From: Teredinibacter turnerae T7901
GTDB lineage: Bacteria > Pseudomonadota > Gammaproteobacteria > Pseudomonadales > Cellvibrionaceae
Assembly (NCBI RefSeq): GCF_000023025.1
Contig: NC_012997.1
Coordinates: forward strand, 356,764-420,763
Reading direction: 5' to 3'
DNA length: 64,000 nucleotides
Below are positions 26,664 to 35,832 of this stretch, one piece after another (the stretch's first letter is position 1; each line of letters begins with the position of its first letter). The notes under the pieces are model-generated. The model was not told where the DNA came from. It saw only the letters and a list, made by a program, of their open reading frames with translations, and searched no databases. Position numbers and translations under genes: made by a program.

Positions 26664-27497
26664 GTGAAGCAATATCTTGAGTTAATGCGACACGTTCGCG
26701 ATAACGGTGTACGAAAAGAAGACAGAACCGGCACCGGAACAGTCAGCGTTTTCGGTTATCAAATGCGGTTTGATTTAAGTCAGGGCTTTCCCCTGGTGAC
26801 TACGAAAAAATGCCACCTTAAATCGATAATACATGAACTGCTGTGGTTTCTGAACGGCGAAACCAACATCGCGTATTTAAATAATAACGGTGTAAAAATT
26901 TGGGATGCCTGGGCGACAGAGTCCGGTGATCTGGGCCCGATTTACGGTGCGCAATGGCGCAGCTGGCCCGCGCAGAATGGAGAAACGCTCGATCAAATCA
27001 GTCAGTTAATCGAGCAAATAAAACATAAGCCCGATTCTCGCAGACTCATTATTTCAGCTTGGAATCCCGCACTTCTGCCGGACGAATCAATCTCGCCGCA
27101 GGACAATGTGCGCAACGGAAAAATGGCGTTGCCACCGTGCCACACGCTTTTTCAATTTTATGTTTTGGAAGGCAGGCTTTCCTGTCAGTTGTACCAGCGC
27201 AGTGCCGATATATTTTTAGGTGTTCCATTCAATATTGCTTCCTACGCACTTTTGACCATGATGATCGCGCAGGTCACTGGACTGGCACCAGGGGATTTTG
27301 TCCATACTTTTGGCGATGCCCATCTCTACCTCAACCACCTGGAACAGGTAGATACACAGTTACAACGGCAACCTTTGCCTCTGCCGACTATGGCGATTAA
27401 CCCGGCGGTCAAGGATATTTTTGGCTTTTGCTTCGACGATTTCGAACTTCAGAACTACCAGGCGCACCCGCATATTGCAGCGCCGATTTCGGTGTAG
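26664..27497 (+). CDS. thyA: thymidylate synthase
   Basis: Makes dTMP from dUMP using methylene-tetrahydrofolate. The active-site Cys lies in [22 protein letters not shown], the [20 protein letters not shown] stretch and [11 protein letters not shown] are all typical. It starts with GTG at 26664 behind AAGG, 3 bp after lgt. The 277 residues are slightly longer than E. coli ThyA (264) because of a short insert around [15 protein letters not shown]. Confidence 0.96.
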   Translation: MKQYLELMRHVRDNGVRKEDRTGTGTVSVFGYQMRFDLSQGFPLVTTKKCHLKSIIHELLWFLNGETNIAYLNNNGVKIWDAWATESGDLGPIYGAQWRSWPAQNGETLDQISQLIEQIKHKPDSRRLIISAWNPALLPDESISPQDNVRNGKMALPPCHTLFQFYVLEGRLSCQLYQRSADIFLGVPFNIASYALLTMMIAQVTGLAPGDFVHTFGDAHLYLNHLEQVDTQLQRQPLPLPTMAINPAVKDIFGFCFDDFELQNYQAHPHIAAPISV

Positions 27498-27501
27498 CTG
27501 A

Positions 27502-28023
27502 ATGACCGTGAGTGACGAAATTAGTATTGCGCTGGTTGTCGGGGTTGCCGCAAATGGTGTGATTGGGCGGGACAATGGTTTGCCCTGGCGATTGCCTAAA
27601 GATTTAGCTTATTTTAAGCGGGTGACGATGGGGCATCCTATAGTCATGGGGCGCAAAACGTTCGATTCTATCGGGCGCCCTCTACCTGGCCGCACAAATA
27701 TTGTGGTTACTCGCAACCCCACATGGCAGGCTGAAGGGGTAGACGTGTGTCACAGCCTTGAGGATGCATTGGTACTCGCGCGCGACGTTGCCACGCAAAC
27801 TCAGGTAAAACAAATTATGGTAATTGGCGGTGCAGAATTTTATCGCCAAATGTTGCCGCAAGCAGACCGTCTCTATCTGACCGAAGTTCACGCTGACGTT
27901 GTTGGAGACGCCTATTTTCCAGAGTTCGACAGGAGTCGATGGCAACAGCTGAGCGCCGAACGGCACGAAGCGGATTCTGGAAACCCCTACGCGTATTCCT
28001 TTTTAGTCTTGGAGCGCCGGTGA
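27502..28023 (+). CDS. folA: dihydrofolate reductase
   Basis: Regenerates tetrahydrofolate from the dihydrofolate released by ThyA. The 173-residue sequence shows GVIGRDNGLPWRLPKDLAYF, MGRKTFDSIGRPLPGR and MVIGGAEFY, which are the substrate, NADPH and adenine contacts of the family. It lies 4 bp after thyA, so the two are cotranscribed and functionally coupled. Confidence 0.95.
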   Translation: MTVSDEISIALVVGVAANGVIGRDNGLPWRLPKDLAYFKRVTMGHPIVMGRKTFDSIGRPLPGRTNIVVTRNPTWQAEGVDVCHSLEDALVLARDVATQTQVKQIMVIGGAEFYRQMLPQADRLYLTEVHADVVGDAYFPEFDRSRWQQLSAERHEADSGNPYAYSFLVLERR

Positions 28024-28344
28024 GGGAGCTGGATTGCACTGATGCACAGTCTAAACTGTGAGCAATTAGTGTATTGGCGCGCCGACTAATTAGTGAGCGT
28101 GTGTTACCGAAGTGTTACCTGTTTCACTGAGTTACAGTTTCGGGTGTTACCTTTGGTTATACATTGCGCAACTGAATCTGTGCGTTTTTTATTTGTGTTT
28201 GAATGTTGGTGAGCTGTCTTATTAAAATGCCGAACTTTGACGATCACCAAGTCTCAAACCTTTAATTTTTACATTCTGGACACAAAGCTCCGCGCTTAGT
28301 CCGGTCGCAACCTTTTCAATGCAAGCACCCGAGTTGGGGGATAT
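28024..28344 (+). promoter_or_regulatory. intergenic control region of the TonB operon with repeated GTGTTACC
   Basis: 321 bp without a gene. GTGTTACC occurs at 28101, 28112 and 28144, with a degenerate GAGTTACA at 28129. The spacings of 11, 17 and 15 bp suggest binding sites for an unknown regulator. Upstream, a short ACTAATTAG inverted sequence lies near 28085. A GGGGGA ribosome site precedes the first gene at 28345. Confidence 0.45.
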
Positions 28345-29130
28345 ATGAAGAAGCAGCGAATCAAAGCTGTGGCTCTAACCACAGTTCTTTCTGCTGGCGC
28401 GCTCCTGGTTGGCACCGCCCACGCAGATAAAACCCTGGACGCGATCATGCAGGTTGGTCAAGCTAAGACCACTGCAGGCGTTCAATCGCAGAAGAAAATC
28501 GACAAGTTGGCCGAGGAAACTTCTGACCTGTTACAAAAGTACAAAACAGTCAACAAAGAAATCGAAGGCCTGCGCGTTTACAACAGCCAGCTGGAAAAGC
28601 AGTTGGCCAGCCAGCTCAAAGTACTTGAAGATCTGAACACTTCTATTGATCAGGTCACGGTGATCGAACGTCAAATTCAGCCCCTCATCCTGCGTATGCT
28701 CGAAGGTCTTGAGCAGTTCGTAAACTTGGACGTACCTTTCCACATGGAAGAGCGTCTGAAGCGTGTTGAGACACTGCGCGACAACCAGGACCGCGCTGAC
28801 ATCTCAGTTGCTGAGAAATTCCGTCAGGTGCTTGAAGCCTACAACATCGAAGCAGAATACGGCCGTAAGATCGACACCTATGTCGACACCCTTGAAGTGG
28901 GTGGTCAAGAGCGTCAGGTAAATATTCTGGCTGTTGGCCGCATCGCTCTGATGTATCAAACAACCGACACCAAACTGTCCGGAGCCTGGGATCAGCGTCA
29001 ACGCGCCTGGGTTGAGTTGGACGCAGGTGCCTACCGCGCGGCCATCCTCAAAGGCATTCGCATTGCTAAGAAGCAAGCGTCTATTGATGTTATGGAGTTG
29101 CCAATTCTGGCTCCGGAGGCTGCACAATGA
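28345..29130 (+). CDS. periplasmic DUF3450 protein of a TonB system
   Basis: A 261-residue exported coiled-coil protein; the signal peptide probably ends at GTAHA. Residues ~30-110 are strongly helical with heptad-like runs (QKKIDKLAEETSDLLQKYK). The rest matches the DUF3450 family, with LNTSIDQVTVIERQIQPLI and the GRIALMYQTTD region. The family typically sits in front of ExbB-like genes, and this copy overlaps the next start by 4 bp (ATGA). A role as periplasmic accessory to the proton-channel complex is inferred from context. Codon use is strongly biased (CTG, CGT), suggesting high expression. Confidence 0.85.
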   Translation: MKKQRIKAVALTTVLSAGALLVGTAHADKTLDAIMQVGQAKTTAGVQSQKKIDKLAEETSDLLQKYKTVNKEIEGLRVYNSQLEKQLASQLKVLEDLNTSIDQVTVIERQIQPLILRMLEGLEQFVNLDVPFHMEERLKRVETLRDNQDRADISVAEKFRQVLEAYNIEAEYGRKIDTYVDTLEVGGQERQVNILAVGRIALMYQTTDTKLSGAWDQRQRAWVELDAGAYRAAILKGIRIAKKQASIDVMELPILAPEAAQ

Positions 29131-30503
29131 AAATGAATCTTAAAAAAGCAATAGTGGCTGTTGCCGCTGCTGGTGCAATTGCGCTGTCTGGTTCTGTAAT
29201 GGCACAAGACAAGGCTGCATCTCTCGACGAACTTCTGCAAATGGTTAAAAACAGCCAGATCGCAGAGAACAAAGAAAATCGTCAACGCGAAGCACAATTC
29301 CGTAAGCAACGTGCTAACCAGGCCAACATGCTGGCTCAGGCTGAAGCCACCAAAAAAGCTGAAGAAGACCGCTCTGCGCGTCTGGAGCAACAGCACAAAG
29401 AGCGTGAGCAGGACGTACAAGCTGCTCGTCAACAACTGGATGACCGTCTGGGTTCGCTGAAAGAACTGTTTGGTCACCTGACCTCTACTGCGGGCGACCT
29501 GCGCGCAGCGTTGGATTCTTCGATCGTGAGCGTTCAGTACCCCGGACGCACACAGTTCATCTCTGAGCTGATCGAGAAGATGAACAGCGAAACCAAACTG
29601 CCTTCTATCGAAGAAATCGAGCGTCTGTGGTACGAGCTACAGCGTGAAACCGTTGAAGGTGGCAAAGTTGTTAAATTTAACTCCGTTGTCTCCGATCCTG
29701 CAGGTAACAAAGCTGAGCGTGAAGTTGTGCGCATCGGTAATTACAACCTGCTCTCAGACGGTAAATACCTGACTTACGACGTGAAAAGCGGCAGTCTCAA
29801 CGAATTGCCTCGCCAACCAGGCGACCACATGAAAGGCGCTGCAGCTATTCAACAGGCAACCAGCGGCTTCACTAAAGTGGGTATCGACCCAACAGGTCCT
29901 GCTGGCGGAACCCTGCTTTCTGCGTTGATCAACAGTCCTTCCATTGTTGAGCGCTGGCACCAAGGTAAGCTGGTGGGCTACATCATCACTGGCGTTGGTG
30001 TGTTCGCGATTCTGCTGGCATTGTTCCGTTTCGTTGTACTGAGTGCTATGGGCGCGAAAGTTAGTCGTCAGTTGAAATCAAATACTGCGTCTACCGACAA
30101 CCCACTGGGTCGCGTACTGAAAGTTGCCGAAGAGAACAAAGGCGCAGACACCGAAACTCTGGAGCTGAAACTCGAAGAAGCAACTCTGAAAGAGCTGCCG
30201 CGCATCGAATCCGGCTTGAACCTGCTGAAAATCATCTCGATGGTTGCGCCACTGCTGGGTCTGCTGGGTACGGTTACCGGTATGATCGTGACCTTCCAGG
30301 CGATTACCATTTACGGTGCTGGCGATCCTAAAGCAATGGCTGGCGGTATTTCCGGTGCACTGGTAACTACCGTACTGGGTCTGTGTGTTGCTATCCCAAC
30401 GGTACTTCTCCATACCTTCCTGAACGGTAAAGCCAAGCGCATCGTTCATGTTCTTGAAGAAGAAAGTGCTGGTTTGATCGCTGAGAAATCAGAGAGCAAG
30501 TAA
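29127..30503 (+). CDS. long MotA/TolQ/ExbB-type proton channel protein (TtpC-like)
   Basis: A 458-residue inner-membrane protein. A signal-like N-terminus (ending SGSVMA) leads to a periplasmic coiled coil (about 30-110) rich in Gln, Glu and Arg, then a soluble domain to about 270. The first channel helix GYIITGVGVFAILLALFRFVV follows, then the ExbB core with LLKIISMVAPLLGLLGTVTG and GAGDPKAMAGGISGALVTTV. This build matches the TtpC-type proteins needed for TonB2 systems in vibrios. It lies between DUF3450 and a short ExbB, so both ExbB types would be in one complex. Confidence 0.88.
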   Translation: MKMNLKKAIVAVAAAGAIALSGSVMAQDKAASLDELLQMVKNSQIAENKENRQREAQFRKQRANQANMLAQAEATKKAEEDRSARLEQQHKEREQDVQAARQQLDDRLGSLKELFGHLTSTAGDLRAALDSSIVSVQYPGRTQFISELIEKMNSETKLPSIEEIERLWYELQRETVEGGKVVKFNSVVSDPAGNKAEREVVRIGNYNLLSDGKYLTYDVKSGSLNELPRQPGDHMKGAAAIQQATSGFTKVGIDPTGPAGGTLLSALINSPSIVERWHQGKLVGYIITGVGVFAILLALFRFVVLSAMGAKVSRQLKSNTASTDNPLGRVLKVAEENKGADTETLELKLEEATLKELPRIESGLNLLKIISMVAPLLGLLGTVTGMIVTFQAITIYGAGDPKAMAGGISGALVTTVLGLCVAIPTVLLHTFLNGKAKRIVHVLEEESAGLIAEKSESK

Positions 30504-30565
30504 TACCCACTTCGCGCTGGCGGCCGCTGGGCCGTCAGTCTATCGATTTACGAGAGGAGATAATC

Positions 30566-31093
30566 ATGCTGGCAATGATGGAAGCACTCGCAGCCATTAA
30601 AGCCTTTGTTGCTTCCGGTGGTCCTATTCTCTACTGGATTGCAGCACTGGCATTCGCCATGTGGACATTAATCTTCGAGCGTCTCTGGTTTTACAAAGGG
30701 TCTCTGGGCAAGATTAAAGCCCAGACCGTCGAGCTCTGGGAAGCGCGCGGTGAGCGCAAGTCCTGGAACTCACGACAAATCCGTAAAGCACTTATTTCTC
30801 GCGCAGCTAGCAAAATCAACCAAAACCTCGACCTGCTGGGAACCATGGTCACCCTCTGCCCGCTTCTGGGTCTGTTGGGTACAGTTACCGGTATGATCGA
30901 AGTGTTTAATGTGCTCGCAGTAACCGGCGGTGGTGATGCAAAATCCATGGCCTCCGGTGTATCCCGGGCAACCATTCCTACCATGGCGGGCATGGTAGCA
31001 GCACTTTCCGGTGTGTTTGGTACAACGTTGATTAACCGTATCGCTGAACGCGAAAATCACATGCTCGAAGACCAATTAACGATGGATCACTAG
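30566..31093 (+). CDS. exbB: biopolymer transport protein ExbB
   Basis: A 175-residue ExbB with three TM helices: LYWIAALAFAMWTLIFERLWF, then TMVTLCPLLGLLGTVTGMIE, and a third after GGGDAKSMASGVSRATIPTM. This short form lacks the periplasmic extension of its upstream neighbour. A GAGAGGAG ribosome site precedes ATG 30566. Together with ExbD it converts proton-motive force into movement of TonB. Confidence 0.93.
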   Translation: MLAMMEALAAIKAFVASGGPILYWIAALAFAMWTLIFERLWFYKGSLGKIKAQTVELWEARGERKSWNSRQIRKALISRAASKINQNLDLLGTMVTLCPLLGLLGTVTGMIEVFNVLAVTGGGDAKSMASGVSRATIPTMAGMVAALSGVFGTTLINRIAERENHMLEDQLTMDH

Positions 31094-31131
31094 ATCCATC
31101 TTCTAATTTGGCCTGAATTAAGAGAGAAAAC

Positions 31132-31533
31132 ATGAGCAGGAAAATCAAAGCAGAAGAAGAAACGGGGGCGATTGACTTAACCCCGATGCTCGACGTGGTA
31201 TTTATCATGTTGATCTTCTTCATCGTGACTGCATCGTTTATTAAAGAGCCTGGGATTCAGGTAAATCGCCCGGATGCGACTACCGCCGCCTTGAAGAAAA
31301 ATGCCAACATCCTGATTGCAATTAACGACCAGAATGAAATTTGGATTAACAAAAACGAAGTCGATATTCGTCAGGTTAAGACTCAAATTCAGTTGTTGTT
31401 AGCAGAAAATCCCAAGGGAGCGGTAGTTATTCAGGCGGATAAAGATTCAAACATTAAAACGCTGACAGAAGTGACTCAAAAGGCCCGCGAAGCGGGTGTT
31501 GGGGATGTCTCTGTCTCCGCAGAAAACAGGTAG
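31132..31533 (+). CDS. exbD: biopolymer transport protein ExbD
   Basis: A 133-residue protein with one N-terminal TM helix carrying the essential Asp (LTPMLDVVFIMLIFFIVTA) and a periplasmic domain ending VQKAREAG-type helices (TEVTQKAREAGVGDVSVSAE). It lies 38 bp after exbB and 7 bp before tonB. Confidence 0.94.
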   Translation: MSRKIKAEEETGAIDLTPMLDVVFIMLIFFIVTASFIKEPGIQVNRPDATTAALKKNANILIAINDQNEIWINKNEVDIRQVKTQIQLLLAENPKGAVVIQADKDSNIKTLTEVTQKAREAGVGDVSVSAENR

Positions 31534-31540
31534 GTGAGCG

Positions 31541-32149
31541 ATGAGCATTGTTAGATTATTGTCTTCCCTGGCTCCTGCGGCACTGGTAACTCTTGGTCTG
31601 TTGCTGTTAATGCACGTATTGATTCTGCGCAACATGACCGAACCCGAAGAATCCAAAGAATTCAAAATTCCTGAAATTTTGATGCCTGAGCGGGAAATTA
31701 CCACCGAGTACGACACCAGTCGGCCTGAGAAACCACAAGAGCCAGAAGAACCACCACCCGAGTTGCCCGAACCTGAATTCGACAACCCGGATGTACAAAT
31801 GGATATTTCGTTCGCACCGCAGATTAACACTGGTGGTGTGCAGATTTCCGGTATTGGAGGCTTCTCCAGCGATGGTGACTATCTGCCTATCGTGAAAGTG
31901 GCGCCTAAGTACCCTGCGCGAGCGGCAAACCGTGGGTTGGAAGGATACTGCACGGTGGAATATACGGTTACTAAAACAGGCGAAACCCGCGATATTTCGG
32001 TTGTAGATTGCCCGGATAGCGTGTTTGCCAGTGCGTCGGTGAAAGCGGCTGAGAAATTTAAATACAAGCCTAAAGTTATTGATGGCGAGCCCATTGAAGT
32101 GCCAGGCGTGAGAAACCGCTTCACTTTCCAAATGGCCAAAGACAAGTAG
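31541..32149 (+). CDS. tonB: TonB energy transducer
   Basis: A 202-residue TonB. The N-terminal TM (ALVTLGLLLLMHVLILRNM) is followed by a Pro/Glu-rich spacer (PEKPQEPEEPPPELPEPE) and a C-terminal TonB domain with YPARAANRGLEGYCTVEYTV and ending VRNRFTFQMAKDK. It is short, like TonB2 proteins, and the domain holds two Cys (GYCTVE and VDCPDS) that could form a disulfide. It physically contacts TonB-dependent outer-membrane receptors, none of which are encoded here. Confidence 0.92.
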   Translation: MSIVRLLSSLAPAALVTLGLLLLMHVLILRNMTEPEESKEFKIPEILMPEREITTEYDTSRPEKPQEPEEPPPELPEPEFDNPDVQMDISFAPQINTGGVQISGIGGFSSDGDYLPIVKVAPKYPARAANRGLEGYCTVEYTVTKTGETRDISVVDCPDSVFASASVKAAEKFKYKPKVIDGEPIEVPGVRNRFTFQMAKDK

Positions 32150-32165
32150 CGGCAGGGTGATATTT

Positions 32166-33539
32166 ATGAATAAATTTTATTCCAAAAAAGTCAGCCATTT
32201 CGGGCGTTGCCTGCTGTTGGCGACGGCAGCTACGCTGGCGGCTCCAGCTTTGGAAAAGGCAGTAAATGCGGCCGGTTTCAACGTAGATCTGGGCGCGAAA
32301 GCTTTTGCCCAAGACACTAAAAAGAAACGCGCATTGCCCGGTATCAGCGAGGCCTTCTTTAAAAAGTTGGGTAAGGTTGCAGACTTGGCTTCTCCGCCGG
32401 AACGGAAAGATGGCACTCAGCCGCCTGGCGATTTCAACGCAGCGTTGAAAGAGCTGAAAGACGTCGAAAAAGACTGCAGTAAATGTAACGCTTACGAGCT
32501 GGCGCAGATTTACAACTATTATGGTTGGATCTACTACTCTCTCGAAGACTTTAAAAACTCGATCAAGTACTACCGCAAAGTAATCGAGCAGTCGCCCAAT
32601 ATTCCATGGGGCCTCGAACTGCAGGTTACCTATACCTTAGTACAATTGATGTTTGCGCAAGAAGACTATGCTGATGCACTGAAAATGCTGAATACCTGGA
32701 TGGGTATTTCAGACACCATCGGTGACGACGCGTACTATTTAAAATCGCAGATCTGCTACCAGATGGACGATAAAGCCTGTGCTTTGGAAAACATCAATAT
32801 CGCAGTGAAGATGGCGGAAAAGGACGGTAATGTTGCGAAGGAGCCATGGCTCTCGTTGCAAAAAGCGCTGTACCTCGAAAAAGAAGACTACAAATCGTCT
32901 TTGCCAATCATCGAGAAAATGGTTCGTCACTATCCGAAGAAGAGCTACTGGCAGCAGCTTGCTGGTGTGTACGGTATGCTCGAGCGTGAAAAAGATCAGT
33001 ACTACACGCTGGATGCCGCTTACACCATGGGCGCTTTGGAAAAAGAGCAGCAATTGTTGAATCTGGCTTATCTGAGCATGGCTAACGAGTACCCATATAA
33101 GGCAGCAAAAATTGTCGAAAAGGGTATGAAGGACAAAATCATCGCAGAAAATGCTAAGAATCTTGAAACCCTCGCTATTGCATGGCGTCAGGCTAAAGAT
33201 ACCGACAAAGCTATTCCTGCGATGCAGCGTGCTGCAGAAAAATCTGATAATGGCGATTTGTACGGGCAACTGCTTGGACTTTACCTTTACATCGACGACA
33301 ACAAGAAAGCTGTTGAAGCGGGTAAAAAGGCATTGGCCAAAGGTGATTTGAAGCGCGCAGGTGAGATTAATCTCAATTTGGGTATTGCTCATCTTGAGTT
33401 AGCTCAGTACGAATCTGCGATAAAAGCATTCAAAAAAGCGAAAGAAGACAAGCGTGTGAAGCGCACAGCTGATAACTGGTTGCAACACGCTCAGCGCGAG
33501 AAGTTCCGTGCAGAGCAGTTGGCAGCAGCAGCTGGCTAG
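32166..33539 (+). CDS. periplasmic TPR protein of the TonB operon
   Basis: A 457-residue protein with an N-terminal export signal and many tetratricopeptide-like helix pairs, e.g. AQIYNYYGWIYYSLEDFKNS, YKSSLPIIEKMVRHYP and LNLGIAHLELAQYESAI. Homologous TPR proteins close TonB2-type operons in vibrios and related bacteria and are needed for full activity, perhaps by organising receptors or the channel. An in-frame GTG at 32157 is possible, but ATG 32166 has the better-spaced CAGGG. A Cys pair (DCSKCNAY) lies near the start of the mature protein. The operon terminator follows at once. Confidence 0.85.
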   Translation: MNKFYSKKVSHFGRCLLLATAATLAAPALEKAVNAAGFNVDLGAKAFAQDTKKKRALPGISEAFFKKLGKVADLASPPERKDGTQPPGDFNAALKELKDVEKDCSKCNAYELAQIYNYYGWIYYSLEDFKNSIKYYRKVIEQSPNIPWGLELQVTYTLVQLMFAQEDYADALKMLNTWMGISDTIGDDAYYLKSQICYQMDDKACALENINIAVKMAEKDGNVAKEPWLSLQKALYLEKEDYKSSLPIIEKMVRHYPKKSYWQQLAGVYGMLEREKDQYYTLDAAYTMGALEKEQQLLNLAYLSMANEYPYKAAKIVEKGMKDKIIAENAKNLETLAIAWRQAKDTDKAIPAMQRAAEKSDNGDLYGQLLGLYLYIDDNKKAVEAGKKALAKGDLKRAGEINLNLGIAHLELAQYESAIKAFKKAKEDKRVKRTADNWLQHAQREKFRAEQLAAAAG

Positions 33540-33560
33540 CCGTTTGGATCACTTAAATAA

Positions 33561-33585
33561 AAAGCCCCACAAGGGGCTTTTTTTT
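33561..33585 (+). terminator. terminator of the TonB operon
   Basis: AAAGCCCC / GGGGCTTT stem (33561-33568 with 33573-33580), ACAA loop and eight T. Confidence 0.93.
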
Positions 33586-33915
33586 CGTCTGAATAAAATG
33601 AAATAGTTTCAGTTAGCCGGATTTGCGCGCATTGGGTTGTGCGTTGTTTTCTACTATTAACCTGGCAATGAAAATTGCGAAGTTAATAGGCGATACAAGG
33701 GGGCACCGCCATCGCCCGAAGGACTATGTAAGCCTTTGAAGTATTGGAAAATTTACACATTCGAGCCGGTACTTCGAGGGCGTGCGATTAAATAGATAGC
33801 ATCATCTATTTAATCGCCGGGTTAATAGTTGCGTGTGAGCCTGACCTGATCTGCTGTCGGCGACTAAAGCTAAGAGCGCGACCGACAGCATGTGTGAGGT
33901 GTGTTTTGGAAAAGT
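33586..33915. other. gene-free region with three strong inverted repeats
   Basis: No ORF of note. Hairpins: (1) 33654-33689, CTATTAAC...GTTAATAG enclosing GCAAT-GAAA-ATTGC with a symmetric 3x3 internal loop; (2) 33785-33816, a 12-13 bp stem CGATTAAATAGA / TCTATTTAATCG; (3) 33852-33890, TGCTGTCGG / CCGACAGCA. A weaker GGCGAT/ATCGCC pair lies near 33689-33718. The region is between convergent operons, so it is not a normal promoter region. It may hold a small RNA, ilvD 3' structures or repeat elements. Confidence 0.5.
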
Positions 33916-35754
33916 CTAATCGTCGAGCTGGCTCAGATCTCTTACTGCGCCCTTGTCGGCGCTGGTCGCCAGTTTGGCGTAAGCTTTGAGTGCTGCGGAG
34001 ACTTTTCGTGGGCGGAGCTCTGCAGGCTTCCAGCCTAGTTCGTTCTGCGCCTCGCGGCGTGCAGTCAGCTCATCGTCACTAAGCTTTACGTCGATGGAGC
34101 GGTTGGGTATGTCGATCCGGATTATGTCGCCATTACGAACCAGCCCGATGGCACCGCCTGCAGCAGCCTCAGGAGAAACATGTCCAATTGATAGGCCTGA
34201 TGTGCCACCGGAAAAGCGGCCATCGGTCAACAGAGCGCAGTTTTTGCCCAGTCCTTTAGATTTGAGGTAGGACGTTGGGTACAGCATTTCCTGCATTCCT
34301 GGCCCGCCTTTTGGCCCTTCGTAGCGCACAATCACCACTTCTCCGGCCTGCACTTTGCCGGCTAGTATGTTGGCTACCGCTTCATCTTGAGATTCAGTGA
34401 TGTGCGCCGGTCCTTCGAATACCAGTATAGAATCGTCGACCCCTGCCGTTTTAACCACACAGCCATCGGCGGCAATATTGCCGTACAGTACAGCAAGACC
34501 CCCCTCCTGACTGTAGGCATTCGCAACGTTGCGAATACAGCCTTGCGCGCGATCGCCGTCCAGAGAGGGCCATCGAGTATCCTGACTGAAAGCGACTTGT
34601 GTAGGGATACCCGCGGGGCCGGCACGGTAAAAATGCGCAACTTGATCGTCGCTTGTCTGTTGAATATCCCACTTAGCGATCGCGGCGCTAAGGGTCGTTG
34701 AATGTACTGTTGGCACGGAGCTATCAAGTAGCTTACCGCGTTCCAACTCGCCAAGGATGCCGTAGATACCACCGGCGCGGTGTACGTCTTCGATGTGATA
34801 CTTCTGGGTATTGGGAGCGACTTTACAAAGCTGAGGCACCTTGCGGCTGAGCCTGTCGATGTCTTTTAAATCGAAATCCACTTCGGCTTCCTGGGCGATT
34901 GCCAGCAGGTGCAGAATCGTATTGGTTGACCCCCCCATAGCGATGTCGAGCGTAATCGCGTTTTCGAAGGCGGCTTTGCTGCCAATACTGCGGGGCAGGA
35001 CGTTGACGTTATCCTGCTCGTAGTAGTCGCGGGTAATAGCGACAATTTGCTGTCCGGCTTGTTCAAACAATTTACGGCGATCCGCATGTGTAGCCAACAC
35101 CGTGCCGTTACCCGGCAGGCTCAGGCCGAGTACCTCGGTCAGGCAGTTCATCGAATTCGCTGTGAACATGCCGGAACAGGAGCCACATGTCGGGCAGGCG
35201 CTGCGTTCGTATTCGGCGACCGTCTCGTCGCTGGCGGTGTCGTCGGCGGCGATCACCATCGCGTCAACAAGATCCAGGTTGTGCTCTGCCAGTTTGGTTT
35301 TGCCCGCTTCCATGGGGCCACCACTGACAAAAATACACGGAATATTCAGGCGCATAGCGGCCATAAGCATTCCAGGGGTAATTTTATCGCAGTTGGAGAT
35401 GCAGACCATGGCATCCGCACAGTGCGCGTTGACCATGTATTCCACAGAGTCGGCGATGATGTCGCGGCTCGGCAAGCTGTAGAGCATTCCGTCGTGGCCC
35501 ATGGCGATACCATCGTCCACCGCAATAGTATTGAATTCCTTCGCTACGGCACCGGCTTTTTCTATTTCGCGCGCGACGAGCTGCCCGAGATCCTTCAAGT
35601 GCACGTGGCCTGGCACGAATTGGGTAAAGGAGTTCACCACCGCGATTATCGGTTTTTGGAAATCGTCGTCTTTCATGCCTGTGGCTCGCCACAGGGCGCG
35701 GGCTCCGGCCATATTGCGGCCAGCGGTCGTGGTGCGGGAACGGTACTCGGGCAT
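33916..35754 (-). CDS. ilvD: dihydroxy-acid dehydratase
   Basis: Fe-S enzyme of valine, isoleucine and leucine synthesis that dehydrates 2,3-dihydroxy acids. Full length (612 aa) with cluster-binding Cys in [12 protein letters not shown] and [20 protein letters not shown], and the C-terminal [18 protein letters not shown] motif. It starts with ATG 35754 ([20 protein letters not shown]) behind AAGGAGT. It lies downstream of a response regulator gene on the same strand with a 78-bp gap; any functional tie is doubtful. Confidence 0.96.
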   Translation of the reverse strand: MPEYRSRTTTAGRNMAGARALWRATGMKDDDFQKPIIAVVNSFTQFVPGHVHLKDLGQLVAREIEKAGAVAKEFNTIAVDDGIAMGHDGMLYSLPSRDIIADSVEYMVNAHCADAMVCISNCDKITPGMLMAAMRLNIPCIFVSGGPMEAGKTKLAEHNLDLVDAMVIAADDTASDETVAEYERSACPTCGSCSGMFTANSMNCLTEVLGLSLPGNGTVLATHADRRKLFEQAGQQIVAITRDYYEQDNVNVLPRSIGSKAAFENAITLDIAMGGSTNTILHLLAIAQEAEVDFDLKDIDRLSRKVPQLCKVAPNTQKYHIEDVHRAGGIYGILGELERGKLLDSSVPTVHSTTLSAAIAKWDIQQTSDDQVAHFYRAGPAGIPTQVAFSQDTRWPSLDGDRAQGCIRNVANAYSQEGGLAVLYGNIAADGCVVKTAGVDDSILVFEGPAHITESQDEAVANILAGKVQAGEVVIVRYEGPKGGPGMQEMLYPTSYLKSKGLGKNCALLTDGRFSGGTSGLSIGHVSPEAAAGGAIGLVRNGDIIRIDIPNRSIDVKLSDDELTARREAQNELGWKPAELRPRKVSAALKAYAKLATSADKGAVRDLSQLDD

Positions 35755-35832
35755 GTGCGGACTCCTTCTGGGGGTGAAAACTGGCTGCGAAGAATACCAG
35801 ATTCCAGGTCCGATTACGCTCGCGGTAATACC

